In this document: one piece after another, positions 25,401 to 34,385 of the stretch
Position numbering within the stretch: the stretch's first letter is position 1
Layout: every line of letters begins with the position of its first letter
Source: JARRNE01 sp963824085
Lineage (GTDB): Bacteria; Pseudomonadota; Gammaproteobacteria; Chromatiales; Chromatiaceae
Assembly (NCBI GenBank): GCA_963824085.1
Contig: CAWGNT010000007.1
Location: forward strand, 1 to 64,000
Direction: 5' to 3'
Length of the DNA: 64,000 nt
Notes under the pieces: generated by a model
Database searches by the model: none
What the model saw: the letters and a program-made list of their open reading frames with translations, nothing else
Told to the model about the DNA's origin: nothing
Program-made: the position numbers and the translations under genes

Positions 25401-25572
25401 TATACCACTCGCACCTACTTTCTCGGTTCTCCGGGAGCGGATTGCGAGCGCCGGCGGGCGCCATGTAGACCTCCGTGTCGGCGTGACGGCGGCCTCTCTG
25501 CTGCCGACACCCCCGCCGCCGGCAACCCGGCCCCTCAGATCACGAACCGAAAGAGCCAAGTGCATTGGGCAT
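25401..25572. repeat. Dispersed palindromic repeat, TATACC family, copy B
   Basis: Begins TATACCACTCGCACCTACTTTCTCGG and ends CCGAAAGAGCCAAGTGCATTGGGCATC, imperfect inverted termini. The interior GCGTGACGGCGGCCTCTCTG then CTGCCGACACCCCCGCCGCC and CAACCCGGCCCCTCAG closely matches 4533-4707. It sits between the rubrerythrin stop codon (which it abuts) and the Fe-S protein gene, so it probably interrupts an ancestral operon. Confidence 0.72.
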
Positions 25573-25573
25573 C

Positions 25574-25993
25574 TTAGGCGTCGAGGCCGTCCAACGCCTT
25601 CTGGAAGCGGTTCGCATGCGAGCGCTCCGCCTTGGCCAGGGTCTCGAACCAGTCGGCGATCTCCTCGAAGCCCTCGTCACGGGCGGTCTTGGCCATGCCC
25701 GGATACATGTCGGTGTACTCGTGGGTCTCACCGGCGATGGCCGCCTTCAGATTGGCGTCGGTGCCGCCGATGGGCAGGCCGGTCGCCGGATCGCCGACCG
25801 CCTCGAGGTATTCCAGGTGCCCATGGGCGTGCCCGGTCTCGCCTTCGGCGGTGGAGCGAAACACGGCCGCAACGTCGTTGTAGCCCTCCACGTCCGCCTT
25901 GGAGGCGAAGTAGAGGTAGCGGCGGTTGGCCTGGGACTCGCCGGCGAATGCCTCTTTCAGGCTCTCTTCAGTCTTGCTGCCTTTCAGCTCCAT
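25574..25993 (-). CDS. Rubrerythrin (diiron domain only)
   Basis: A 139-residue ferritin-like protein with the di-iron ligand pattern: EAFAGESQANRRY (Glu), EGETGHAHGHLEYL (ExxH), AGETHEYTDMYP (Glu) and AKAERSHANRF (ExxH). The C-terminal rubredoxin domain of classical rubrerythrin is absent, as in many proteobacterial short forms. It likely reduces hydrogen peroxide in the cytoplasm with electrons from a partner; the neighbouring GlpC-like Fe-S protein is the obvious candidate by context. AGGAATCC lies just before the ATG. Confidence 0.9.
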   Translation of the reverse strand: MELKGSKTEESLKEAFAGESQANRRYLYFASKADVEGYNDVAAVFRSTAEGETGHAHGHLEYLEAVGDPATGLPIGGTDANLKAAIAGETHEYTDMYPGMAKTARDEGFEEIADWFETLAKAERSHANRFQKALDGLDA

Positions 25994-26247
25994 TTGGATT
26001 CCTCCGAATAAGAAAAGATTGGGTTTGGAAGGCGCAGCACACTCGGTGCCGCATCCGCCCCTAACTCTATCGGCAGTAACCGCGTCTCGCTAATGGGTAA
26101 TCCTTATTTCGCTCATAGAGGCATCCTATCGTTCTCCCGGGCGGGGCGGACGACATGTCCTGAAAAACCCTTCGAAGACATCCTGCTGAGCTGCCATCCG
26201 CGTACGGACGCCCAAGCTCCCCGCGCCAATCGTTACGGTATCGGAGA

Positions 26248-26266
26248 ATATATCGATCTGATATAT
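26248..26266. promoter_or_regulatory. Candidate operator palindrome upstream of padR gene
   Basis: ATATATC-GATCT-GATATAT is a perfect inverted repeat with 7-base arms in an AT-rich patch about 63 bases before the PadR start. Autoregulation through such a palindrome is common for PadR repressors of efflux operons. The assignment rests on position and symmetry only. Confidence 0.5.
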
Positions 26267-26328
26267 TTGAGCAGCATCATAGACATCACTCGTCACACCC
26301 CCTCTGACTGGCGGATTCCCTGCCCGGG

Positions 26329-26862
26329 ATGAATATCAAGACGCTCTGTCTCGGTGCCCTTTCACTTGGCGAGATGTCCGGCTATGACATCAAGCGCCTC
26401 TTCGCCGACGCGTTCAACCACTTTCACTCAGCCAGCTACGGCTCGATCTACCCCGCCTTGGCCCGTCTGGAGGGCGAGGGTCTTGTTACCTGTCGTCGGG
26501 GGCCGGCGACGCGGCATCCAGATCGCAAGACCTACCGGATCACGCAGGCGGGCCGGAACACGCTGGGGAAGGAGCTCATGGGGGCGGCACCCACAGAGCA
26601 GGTGCGCTCGGAATTCCTGGTACTGATGTTTTTCGCCCACCTGCTGACGACGGAACGACTCGCCGCCGTTCTCCAAGACGTGCAGGCGCGCTACCAGGAC
26701 AGGCTCGCCTACCTGAAGTCCGTCGCCGTCCTGCCCGGCCACACCCCCGGCACGCGCTTCGCTGTGCAGGCCGGCATCGCGCGGCACCGCGCGATGCTCG
26801 AGCTCCTGGACACCTGCGGTCCCGACTTATCCGAGAGCACGCCGCACAGGCCGCCGTCATGA
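26329..26862 (+). CDS. PadR-family transcriptional regulator
   Basis: A 177-residue regulator. The N-terminal winged helix is clear: TLCLGALSLGEMSGYDIKRLF and SYGSIYPALARLEGEGLVT then YRITQAGRNTLGKEL. The C-terminal region (about residues 95-165) is the Vir_act_alpha_C four-helix dimerisation part. It lies 12 bases upstream of the efflux adaptor gene, so it probably represses its own RND operon in response to a drug or phenolic ligand. No strong Shine-Dalgarno is visible at the ATG. Confidence 0.88.
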   Translation: MNIKTLCLGALSLGEMSGYDIKRLFADAFNHFHSASYGSIYPALARLEGEGLVTCRRGPATRHPDRKTYRITQAGRNTLGKELMGAAPTEQVRSEFLVLMFFAHLLTTERLAAVLQDVQARYQDRLAYLKSVAVLPGHTPGTRFAVQAGIARHRAMLELLDTCGPDLSESTPHRPPS

Positions 26863-26874
26863 CGGATACCGCCC

Positions 26875-27885
26875 ATGCGTAAGGCTTGCGCCGTGCTGCT
26901 GCTGGTCGCCGCGGCGGCTCCGGCAGCGGAGACCCCGGTCACCGTACTGCCCCTGTCTCAGATCACCATCCACCCGGAGCACAGCGCACCGGCGACGGTG
27001 GAGAGTCTAAACAACGCGGACCTGAGCGCGGAAGTCACGGCCCGGGTTTCCGCAATTCCGGCGCGCGTCGGCGACCGCGTGGAGGCTGGTGACGTCCTGG
27101 TCCGGCTGGACTGCCGCGATCACGAGTCTCGCTTGGCGGCACAACAGGCCACCCTGCTCCAGCTTCAGGCCCAGCAAAGGCTTGCCGGAAATCAGCTGGA
27201 CCGCGCCCGTAACCTCAACCGGGACCGCAACATCAGCGAAGAGGAGGTCGATCGCCGCAACACCGATCTCGCCGCACTCGACGCGCAGCTCAAGGCACAG
27301 GCCGAGGGCGTCCGCCAGGCGGAGCTCAACGTGGAGCGATGCACGGTGCGCGCCCCCTTCCCCGCAGTGGTTGCGGCCCGACTGACGGATGTCGGGAGTC
27401 TCGCCAATCCGGGCAGCACGCTCATCCGCCTGGTGCAGCTGGACAAGCTGGAGGTCGTCGCCCAGGTACGTCCAGACGAAGCATTCGAAAGTACCGCAGC
27501 CGACCAGCTGGAGTTTGTCTATCTCGGCAAGCGTTACCCACTTGCGGTGAGACGCGTGCTTCCGGTGGTCGACCCGGCGACCCGAACCGTAGAGATCCGG
27601 TTGGAGTTCATCCGCGAGGCAGCACCGTCCGGCGCGTCGGGGCGACTCGCGTGGCGAAGTCCTGGCGCCTACCTGCCCGCCGACCTGCTGGTGCGCCGCG
27701 GGAAAATACTCGGTGTGTTTGTCCTGGTAGACGGCCGCGCCTCATTCCACCCGGTAAGCCAGGCCATGGAGGGACGACCCGCCAGGATCGACCTGCCACC
27801 GAACAGTCTCATCATTGCCGAAGGGCGCCAGCGCCTACAGGACGGCGATGCCGTGCGCATCATCGAGCCCGATCCGGGCGGCTGA
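26875..27885 (+). CDS. RND efflux periplasmic adaptor subunit (MFP/HlyD family)
   Basis: A 336-residue protein with a signal peptide (MRKACAVLLLVAAAAPAAE). It has the lipoyl/barrel-sandwich halves (RVSAIPARVGDRVEAGDVLVRLD and CTVRAPFPAVVAARLTDVGSL) flanking a coiled-coil hairpin (residues about 80-145), then beta-barrel and membrane-proximal domains. It is the periplasmic linker between the inner-membrane pump encoded next and an outer-membrane TolC-like channel, which is not encoded here. The signal peptide lacks a lipobox cysteine. Confidence 0.88.
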   Translation: MRKACAVLLLVAAAAPAAETPVTVLPLSQITIHPEHSAPATVESLNNADLSAEVTARVSAIPARVGDRVEAGDVLVRLDCRDHESRLAAQQATLLQLQAQQRLAGNQLDRARNLNRDRNISEEEVDRRNTDLAALDAQLKAQAEGVRQAELNVERCTVRAPFPAVVAARLTDVGSLANPGSTLIRLVQLDKLEVVAQVRPDEAFESTAADQLEFVYLGKRYPLAVRRVLPVVDPATRTVEIRLEFIREAAPSGASGRLAWRSPGAYLPADLLVRRGKILGVFVLVDGRASFHPVSQAMEGRPARIDLPPNSLIIAEGRQRLQDGDAVRIIEPDPGG

Positions 27886-27893
27886 GGACCGGC

Positions 27894-30800
27894 GTGCTGA
27901 CGACGCTCCTGCGCAATCACGTCCTGACCAATCTGGCCTTCGGACTGGTCCTGGTTGTCGGCTTTCTCGCCTACGCCCTCCTCCCCCGCCAGCAAGACCC
28001 GACAGTCAACTTCAACTTCATCGTCGTCACCACTGTACTACCCGGCGCCTCGGCCGCGGATGTGGAAAAGAAGGTGACTGACCCTTTGGAGGACGCGCTC
28101 CGGCTCGTTCAGAACGTCAAGTTCATGTCCTCCACAAGCCGCGAGGCCGTGTCCACCATTCTCATCCGATTCGAGGACGTGGAGCCGCGGATTTTCGACA
28201 AACGACTCAACGACCTGAGGCGGGAGATCCAGAACGCCGAGAAAGACCTCCCTGCGGAGGCGGATGACCCGGTGGTCCTGGAGGTCACCAGCGCGAACGC
28301 CTATCCGGCCGCTACAGTTGCAGTCGTGGGTCAGGCGGACGACGAGAACCTGCGGGTGCAGGCGCGTAACGTCGAGAAGGAGCTGGAGCGCTTCGAAGAG
28401 ATCGACCGCGTGGACGCGGTAGGTCTCGCGGACCCGGAAATCCACGTGAGCTTCGATCCCTCTGCACTCGAGGCCCTGGGGGTCAATCCCACCCAAGTCG
28501 CCGATACGGTGGCCGCCTTCTTCCGCGATGTGGCCGCCGGAACCCTCAAGCTCGGGGGACAGAGCTGGCTGGTCCGCCTGGTGGGCAGCGAGCGTGACCC
28601 TGGTCAGCTTGCCCGCCGCTCACTGGTTGGCGTCCCTGGCGAGATCACGCTGGGACGAGTGGCGGCGGTGGAGCGGGGGCGGGAGAAGCCGACCATGTTG
28701 GCACGGCTCGACGGACGGCCGGCGGTGGTGCTGGCGGTCCTCAAGCAGGAAAACGCCAACACCCTGGAGCTGGTGGATCGGATCAACCGTTTTATCGCCC
28801 AGCGCAATCGACTGGCCGACAAGACGGGGGTGGAGGTGGTGCTGGTGGATGACCAGACGATCCCGACGCGCCGGGCCATAACGCTTATGGAGACCAATGC
28901 CGGCATCGGCCTCGTGCTGGTACTCGCCGTAGCGTGGGTATTTCTCGGCAGCCGGATTGCCTTGTTCACCGCCCTGGGAATCCCCTTCTCACTGGCGGGG
29001 ACCTTTCTCACGCTCTTCGCGCTCGGGGAAACCCTTAACGTCACCGTGCTGCTCGGTGTGGTGATCGTGCTCGGCATGCTAGTGGACGATGCCGTGGTGG
29101 TCGTCGAGGCGATCTACTATCGCCTCCAGCGCGGCGTGAGCCGTCTGGACGCTGCCCTCGACTCCATGCGGGAAGTAGCGGCGCCGGTGATTGCCTCGGT
29201 GCTGACGACGATGGCCGCGTTCGTCCCGCTCATGCTTCTCCCCGGCATCCTCGGCGATTTCATGCGCGTCATCCCGATGGTCGTCAGCATCGCCCTGGCC
29301 GTGAGCCTGATCGAGGCGTTCTGGATGCTACCCGCTCATGTGGTCCGAGCGGGTCCAAGCTTCGCGCGGCCGTCGCACCTTCAGCGCTACCGCGTCCGCC
29401 TCACCCGCTGGGTGCAGCGGCGCTACCTGCGCGCGCTCCTGACCACGCTGCGCCGCCCGCGCCTATCACTTTCCGTTATCACACTGCTGTTCGCCGCTGC
29501 CCTCGCTGCGGTGGGAAGCGGCATGGTCCGCATGGAGTTCTTCGCCGCGGATACCCTGCGGCTCTTCTACGTCAACGTCGAGATGCCTCCCGCCACGCCG
29601 CTCGAGCGAACCCTGCAAAAGGTCCTGGAGATCGAGAAGAAGGTACGGCGGCACGCGAAGCCGGGCGAGGTGCGGGCAATCGTCAGCTATGCCGGCAACA
29701 TGTTCACCGAGATGGAGCCCCGCGTGGGCGACCACTATGGTCAGATCCTGGTGGGCTTGAATCCCAAGCGACCGGGGCTGCGCGAGGTGGAGGGCATGAT
29801 CGAGGCCATGCGAGCGGATGTCCTGGCCACACCGGGACCAGTCCAGATCTCATTTCTGCGCCTATCCGGCGGCCCGCCGACAGAGCGGCCGATCAGTGTG
29901 AAGGTGCGCGGTGACCGCTACGACGAGATCAGAGCCGCGGCAAACGCCCTAAAGGGTATTCTGCAAGGCATTCCCGGCGTGACCGACCTCGAGGACGACG
30001 CCGCCCGCGGGCGTCCCGAGCTGGTGCTGCGCCTCGACGAGGATGCGGTCAATCGGGCCGGACTCAATCCCCTCGAGCTCAGCCGATCCCTGCAGCTCCT
30101 GGTGGATGGGGAAATCGTCGCCGAGATGCGTGATGCCGGGGAGAAGGTCGAGGTGCGCGTGCGCGCCCGACCCCGGGACCAGGACGACCTGCGCGGCCTT
30201 CTCAGCATACGCCTGCCTACCCCAAGCGGCCGGCCGGTTCCCCTCGGCGCCCTCGTACATGAGGTGCGCGAACAGGGCATCGGCAACTTCCGCCACTACA
30301 ACTTCCGCCGCGCGATAACGGTGGAGGCGTCGCTGGCCAAGGGAGGAACCGACACCCTGACGGCGAACCGTCTGGTTCGGGAGGGGTGGGCGAAGCAACA
30401 GGCCAACTTCCCCGATATCGATCTCGACTTCTCCGGAGAGCTCGACGACATCCAGGAGAGCCTCGACTCCATCGGCATCCTCTTCCTCTTTGGCGTCGGA
30501 CTCATGTATCTGATTTTAGGCACCCAGTTTCGCAGCTACTTCCAGCCGCTCATGATCCTCGCGACCGTACCCATGGCCTTCACGGGAGTGGTGCTCGGCC
30601 TGATCGTTACCGGCAATCCGCTTAGCCTCTATACGCTCTACGGGGTGGTCGCCTTGGCCGGTATCGCCGTCAATGCGGCCATCGTGCTCATCTCCGCGGC
30701 CAACGACCGTCTGGCGCGCGGGATGAGCCTGCTGCACGCGACCATCTACGCCGCACGCCGACGGGTGATCCCCATCCTGATCACCTCGCTCAGCACGATC

Positions 30801-30992
30801 GCGGGCCTCTTCTCCCTCGCCACCGGCTTGGGCGGCCGCTCCCTGATTTGGGGACCGGTGGCAACCGCGATCGTGTGGGGACTCGCCTTCTCGACTTTTC
30901 TGACCCTTTTCGTCGTTCCGCTCCTCTACCGTACCTTCAAGGGCCGGGGAAATTCGAACGGCCCGGGGCCCGCGACCACATCGGTCGGCTAG
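27894..30992 (+). CDS. RND efflux pump permease subunit (AcrB/MexB-like)
   Basis: About 1032 residues from GTG 27894 (VLTTLLRNHVLTNLAFGL), preceded by GAGGA; the open frame continues upstream inside the adaptor gene but is not coding there. Family features are the N-terminal transmembrane helix followed by PRQQDPTVNFNF, the first porter domain, the TM4 proton-relay Asp pair in VIVLGMLVDDAVVVVEAI, and duplicated halves ending in GRSLIWGPVATAIVWGLAFSTFL. It is the proton-driven pump partner of the preceding adaptor. The operon is padR-adaptor-pump; substrate is unknown. Confidence 0.9.
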   Translation: MLTTLLRNHVLTNLAFGLVLVVGFLAYALLPRQQDPTVNFNFIVVTTVLPGASAADVEKKVTDPLEDALRLVQNVKFMSSTSREAVSTILIRFEDVEPRIFDKRLNDLRREIQNAEKDLPAEADDPVVLEVTSANAYPAATVAVVGQADDENLRVQARNVEKELERFEEIDRVDAVGLADPEIHVSFDPSALEALGVNPTQVADTVAAFFRDVAAGTLKLGGQSWLVRLVGSERDPGQLARRSLVGVPGEITLGRVAAVERGREKPTMLARLDGRPAVVLAVLKQENANTLELVDRINRFIAQRNRLADKTGVEVVLVDDQTIPTRRAITLMETNAGIGLVLVLAVAWVFLGSRIALFTALGIPFSLAGTFLTLFALGETLNVTVLLGVVIVLGMLVDDAVVVVEAIYYRLQRGVSRLDAALDSMREVAAPVIASVLTTMAAFVPLMLLPGILGDFMRVIPMVVSIALAVSLIEAFWMLPAHVVRAGPSFARPSHLQRYRVRLTRWVQRRYLRALLTTLRRPRLSLSVITLLFAAALAAVGSGMVRMEFFAADTLRLFYVNVEMPPATPLERTLQKVLEIEKKVRRHAKPGEVRAIVSYAGNMFTEMEPRVGDHYGQILVGLNPKRPGLREVEGMIEAMRADVLATPGPVQISFLRLSGGPPTERPISVKVRGDRYDEIRAAANALKGILQGIPGVTDLEDDAARGRPELVLRLDEDAVNRAGLNPLELSRSLQLLVDGEIVAEMRDAGEKVEVRVRARPRDQDDLRGLLSIRLPTPSGRPVPLGALVHEVREQGIGNFRHYNFRRAITVEASLAKGGTDTLTANRLVREGWAKQQANFPDIDLDFSGELDDIQESLDSIGILFLFGVGLMYLILGTQFRSYFQPLMILATVPMAFTGVVLGLIVTGNPLSLYTLYGVVALAGIAVNAAIVLISAANDRLARGMSLLHATIYAARRRVIPILITSLSTIAGLFSLATGLGGRSLIWGPVATAIVWGLAFSTFLTLFVVPLLYRTFKGRGNSNGPGPATTSVG

Positions 30993-31139
30993 CACGCTGT
31001 GCACGCCTAAGGCGCGCCCTGCGTGCTGGCTTCCGTCGATGCCGATCGGGCGGCCGGTGCGGGGCGCATTCAGGGACAGTTCAGGTTCAGTTGCTAGCTT
31101 ATTGGCTCTTTTTCCAACCCGAAAACGTTAGGAGTATCT

Positions 31140-32204
31140 ATGCGACTGGTCACCACGGCGTTTGTGATGACAGCATTCTGCACCCCCGCCCTCGCGTACA
31201 ACTGGGAGCCCCTCCCCGACAGCGCTCCCATCCCCGCCGACAACCCTCAAAACGATGCCAAGGTCCTGCTGGGGAAGACCCTCTTCTTCGACCCTCGGTT
31301 CTCGGAGCACGGTACGCTCTCGTGCAACTCCTGCCATAACGTGATGGCCGGCGGCGACGACAATCGGCCGAGCTCCATCGGCATGCACGACGCGAGGGGC
31401 CGGCGCAGCGCGCCGACTGTCTGGAACAGCGCTTTTCAGGGGGTTCAGTTCTGGGACGGCAGGGCACCCTCGCTGGAAGAGCAGGCCAAGGGTCCCGTCG
31501 TAAACCCGATCGAAATGGGAATGCCCAACCTGGAAGCAGCTATGACGCGCCTGCGCAAGATCCCCGAATACGCGCCCATGTTCGAAGCGGCATTCCCCGG
31601 CGAGAAAGCGCCCGTTACGGCGAACAATGCGGCCAAGGCGGTCGCGGCCTACGAGCGCACCCTTATTACGCCAAACTCGCCGTACGACCGTTATGTCAAG
31701 GGCGACAAGACTGCATTGACCGACCAGCAGGTGCGAGGCATGCATACGTTCTCCGAGGCGGGCTGCGTCGCATGCCACTCCGGACCGACCTTCAATGGGC
31801 CCCAAGTTTCGGGGCAGGGATTCTTCATGAAGTTCCCCACATTCGAGGGCAGTCAGTATGAAGCCAAGTACCAGTTGACGGCCGACAATGGTCGCTTCGA
31901 GGCGACGAAAAAGCCCGCCGACAAACACATGTGGCGGGTGCCGACCTTGCGCAATATCGCCATGACTGCGCCATATTTTCATAACGGTCAAGTAGCGACT
32001 CTGGACGAAGCCGTAAGGGTCATGGCGAAGACCCAGCTAAACAAGACCCTGCGCCCGGACCAGGTCACCGACATCGTCGCCTTTCTTAACGGCCTGACTG
32101 GCGAGTTCCCGACCCAGGAGATGCCGCGTTTGCCTGCTACCCCTGGCTTCAGCGTGATTCCCCCCGTCGATCCGCACCTGAAGCAAAAGTCTCCGCATTC
32201 GTGA
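31140..32204 (+). CDS. Di-haem cytochrome c peroxidase (CcpA/MauG family)
   Basis: A 354-residue periplasmic protein with a signal peptide (MRLVTTAFVMTAFCTPALA). Two haem c sites are visible: CNSCH at residues 62-66 and CVACH at 209-213. Between them are typical features such as RSAPTVWNSAF and FWDGRAPSLEEQA, and near the end TLRNIAMTAPYFHNGQVATLDEAV. It reduces hydrogen peroxide with electrons from a small cytochrome c. The start has TTAGGAG about 5 bases upstream. It stands alone. Confidence 0.92.
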   Translation: MRLVTTAFVMTAFCTPALAYNWEPLPDSAPIPADNPQNDAKVLLGKTLFFDPRFSEHGTLSCNSCHNVMAGGDDNRPSSIGMHDARGRRSAPTVWNSAFQGVQFWDGRAPSLEEQAKGPVVNPIEMGMPNLEAAMTRLRKIPEYAPMFEAAFPGEKAPVTANNAAKAVAAYERTLITPNSPYDRYVKGDKTALTDQQVRGMHTFSEAGCVACHSGPTFNGPQVSGQGFFMKFPTFEGSQYEAKYQLTADNGRFEATKKPADKHMWRVPTLRNIAMTAPYFHNGQVATLDEAVRVMAKTQLNKTLRPDQVTDIVAFLNGLTGEFPTQEMPRLPATPGFSVIPPVDPHLKQKSPHS

Positions 32205-32234
32205 CCGCGGCGAAGGGGCCGACACCGGCCCCGC

Positions 32235-32254
32235 GGGGCAGCGTACGCTGCCCC
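32235..32254. terminator. GC-rich perfect palindrome after cytochrome c peroxidase gene
   Basis: GGGGCAGCGTACGCTGCCCC is a 20-base perfect palindrome about 30 bases after the stop codon, next to a second short inverted repeat GGGGCCGACACCGGCCCC. Likely a transcription terminator or mRNA-stabilising hairpin; no T-run follows. Confidence 0.45.
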
Positions 32255-32425
32255 GCCCGCGCCTGAAAGCGGCCGGTCGCCGGTGGAGGGACGAAAACAA
32301 CGCGCGCGATCCTGAGCCGAAATGCAAGCACGGGCGCGCTAAACCCGGCTATGCTCCGGCCGGTGCTCCTCGAAGACGAGCGTAAGTTCTGCGGAATCCG
32401 GTGGATTCTTTTCCGGCAATCCCCT

Positions 32426-32656
32426 TGGTGATTAGCCCTGAAACACAGCCGGAACACTTTGTACTCCATCCATGGGGCCTAGATCCCGGCACTCCCTACC
32501 GGGATGACACCCAGGCACGGATCAACGTCGTCGTTCCGGCAGAGCCTGCCCCGGACTTGATCCGGGGGAATGCCGGAAACCAGGTGCCATGGACGGCGAG
32601 CAGCGTCGTGACAAAGCAGGCCTTTTGTCGTAGCTGAGTAATAGGGCTAATCACCA
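32426..32656 (+). mobile_element. 231-bp MITE with 14-bp TIRs and 6-bp target duplication
   Basis: The element starts TGGTGATTAGCCCT (32426-32439) and ends AGGGCTAATCACCA (32643-32656), exact inverted repeats. It is flanked on both sides by TCCCCT (32420-32425 and 32657-32662), a direct target-site duplication. It encodes no transposase; internal frames (for example those giving GSAGTTTLIRAWVSS) are spurious. Divergent copies lie at 43453-43682 (inverted), 52258-52411 (inverted, truncated) and 55303-55513. It must be moved by a transposase encoded elsewhere. Confidence 0.85.
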
Positions 32657-32688
32657 TCCCCTTAGGGTTCAGCGCGACTGCGGGCCGG

Positions 32689-34005
32689 TCAACCGGGCCC
32701 CGTTCCATTCCCAAGGCGCCGCGAGTAGAGCCTCTGCCCTGCGATGCGCCGGTCGATGCGCTCGACCAAGGCCTGATAGCGCCGATCCTGAGTACCGCCG
32801 TAGTCGCGCTCGAACTGATCTTTCGTGAGGGACTCCGGCAGGTCCTTGACTTGAGGCATGAAATCGTTTTCGCCGAGGCCTTCCAGTGCCGCCCTCTGAA
32901 CACGCTTAGCACCGGCTTCGCTTCCGGTCGCAAGCTCAGCGAAGCGAACGCCGGCGCGATCCGCCGCGAGGTCCACGAAGCTGAAGCCGCTACCGCCGTC
33001 GGTGTCCGTTAACTCCTTGAAAAGTCCCACGGCGTCGGAAAAGACGGACCCCCCCTGGGCTGCCAGGGCAGCCGACGCCGTGAAGTGCTGCGCGAGGTCA
33101 CGGCGGCCGCGCAATGTGACCCTGTAGAAACGCGGACGCCGCCCGGATATTGGTCCGGAGTCGATCTTGCGAATCGTGCGACCATTCACGTAAGCGGCTG
33201 CGACGGCCAAAACGGCGCGGTTCTCGGCAGCCGCGTCGCCGTCGGCGGATCGCGACGCTGCCGTCGCCATGACACGGGTCAGCAGGTCCGCGAGCGGAAT
33301 CGCGCGGCCCCTGGGGAGCCCATTGGTCATGTCGGTGATCACGGTCTGGTAGGCACCCAGGCGACCCTGCTCGTCCTCCGGCAACAGATGCGTGCCGATT
33401 GCGTCCAAGGAGTCGGGGCGCCACTCGTAGACGACCGTGGCCTCACCCGCGCGAAGAGACAGCTGCCGCAAGAGTCCGACGCGCGTCACCCCCTCCATCG
33501 CACGACCAGCCAGCAGCTTCACCAGACCGGCCGGCATGGGTAGCCCGCCAATCCGCGCCTCGTCAATCTCCGGCGCTCCCTGGACGACCCGGACGCGCAA
33601 GGTTGCATTGAGAAAGGCCTTCGAAGGACTCCAGGGCAAACCGAGCGAGGCCCGTATCTGAGCTATGCCAGGCTCCAAACGCACCAGCGCCCGCCCTGGT
33701 CCGAGCCGCCCGAGCAGGTAGTTGGCAAGGAGGTTGATCTCGTGTTCCGATAGGGTCAAAGTTACGAGGTCGCCTACGCGATGCCGGCGAGGGTCGTTGT
33801 CACGCAGCCACTCGCGGGCCCAACGCCGCTCGGCGGCATTCGGCGCCGCAGCAGCGGGTACTAGCGGCTTCGATGCATTGACAAGGGCAAAGACGATCGC
33901 CACGCAAAGCGCCAGCCCAAACAGGGCAAACGCCCATTTGAAACTGTTTCGCACGAGATCTCGCCGAGCTTGCCTCGTCGTGGGCACCGGGTCCAACTTA
34001 TGCAC
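32689..34005 (-). CDS. Conserved hypothetical protein with N-terminal membrane anchor
   Basis: A 438-residue protein. After a basic N-terminus (RQARRDLVRNSFKW) there is one transmembrane helix (FALFGLALCVAIVFALV, residues about 30-50); the rest is predicted periplasmic and soluble, with LTLSEHEINLLANYLLGRLG, GGLPMPAGLVKLLAGRAM and FSFVDLAADRAGVRFAELAT. A family of such anchored proteins of unknown function exists in sulphur-oxidising and related proteobacteria as far as I recall. No enzyme motif is recognised. The 3' end runs close to the 231-bp MITE. Confidence 0.65.
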   Translation of the reverse strand: MHKLDPVPTTRQARRDLVRNSFKWAFALFGLALCVAIVFALVNASKPLVPAAAAPNAAERRWAREWLRDNDPRRHRVGDLVTLTLSEHEINLLANYLLGRLGPGRALVRLEPGIAQIRASLGLPWSPSKAFLNATLRVRVVQGAPEIDEARIGGLPMPAGLVKLLAGRAMEGVTRVGLLRQLSLRAGEATVVYEWRPDSLDAIGTHLLPEDEQGRLGAYQTVITDMTNGLPRGRAIPLADLLTRVMATAASRSADGDAAAENRAVLAVAAAYVNGRTIRKIDSGPISGRRPRFYRVTLRGRRDLAQHFTASAALAAQGGSVFSDAVGLFKELTDTDGGSGFSFVDLAADRAGVRFAELATGSEAGAKRVQRAALEGLGENDFMPQVKDLPESLTKDQFERDYGGTQDRRYQALVERIDRRIAGQRLYSRRLGNGTGPG

Positions 34006-34125
34006 AAACTAGTCAAGTCGAGCGTCGGCTACAATAACTGACGCCAGGTGTCAAGACCCATAAATTTAGAGCTCGGGAATATTCTGCAACGCCCTGAAAA
34101 TGCATAGCAATCGCATGTGGCTATT

Positions 34126-34219
34126 TTTTGACCATTTTAATCAGGTTAACGACGATAGCCGTCTCGACCTAGAAGACCGGCCCCAGAATCCACAGAGTTA
34201 TCCACAACATCTGTGGATA
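34126..34219 (+). promoter_or_regulatory. Conserved intergenic element with inverted DnaA boxes, copy 2
   Basis: TTTTGACCATTTTAAT (34126-34141) is followed 72 bases later by a perfect DnaA box TTATCCACA (34198-34206) in CACAGAGTTATCCACAACATCTGTG. A second box in opposite orientation, TGTGGATA (34212-34219), lies five bases on. Both blocks match 5945-6030 in order and spacing. It sits between the anchored hypothetical gene and the ATPase-OmpA gene, both leftward, in a 380-base gap with no coding sequence. Confidence 0.5.
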
Positions 34220-34385
34220 GCATAGTGCTTCGCTTCATGTGTCCATCGACCTCGGAAGCGGACGGAAAATGGCGCGGCCGAAAGTCTTTACGACGGACAC
34301 CAGCCAGCTGCCGGCCGAGCCGCGCCCCGGGATCCCCGCCCTGCCCCGGGCCGCATATCGAAGAACCGGTGATGTCCGCTCCGTG

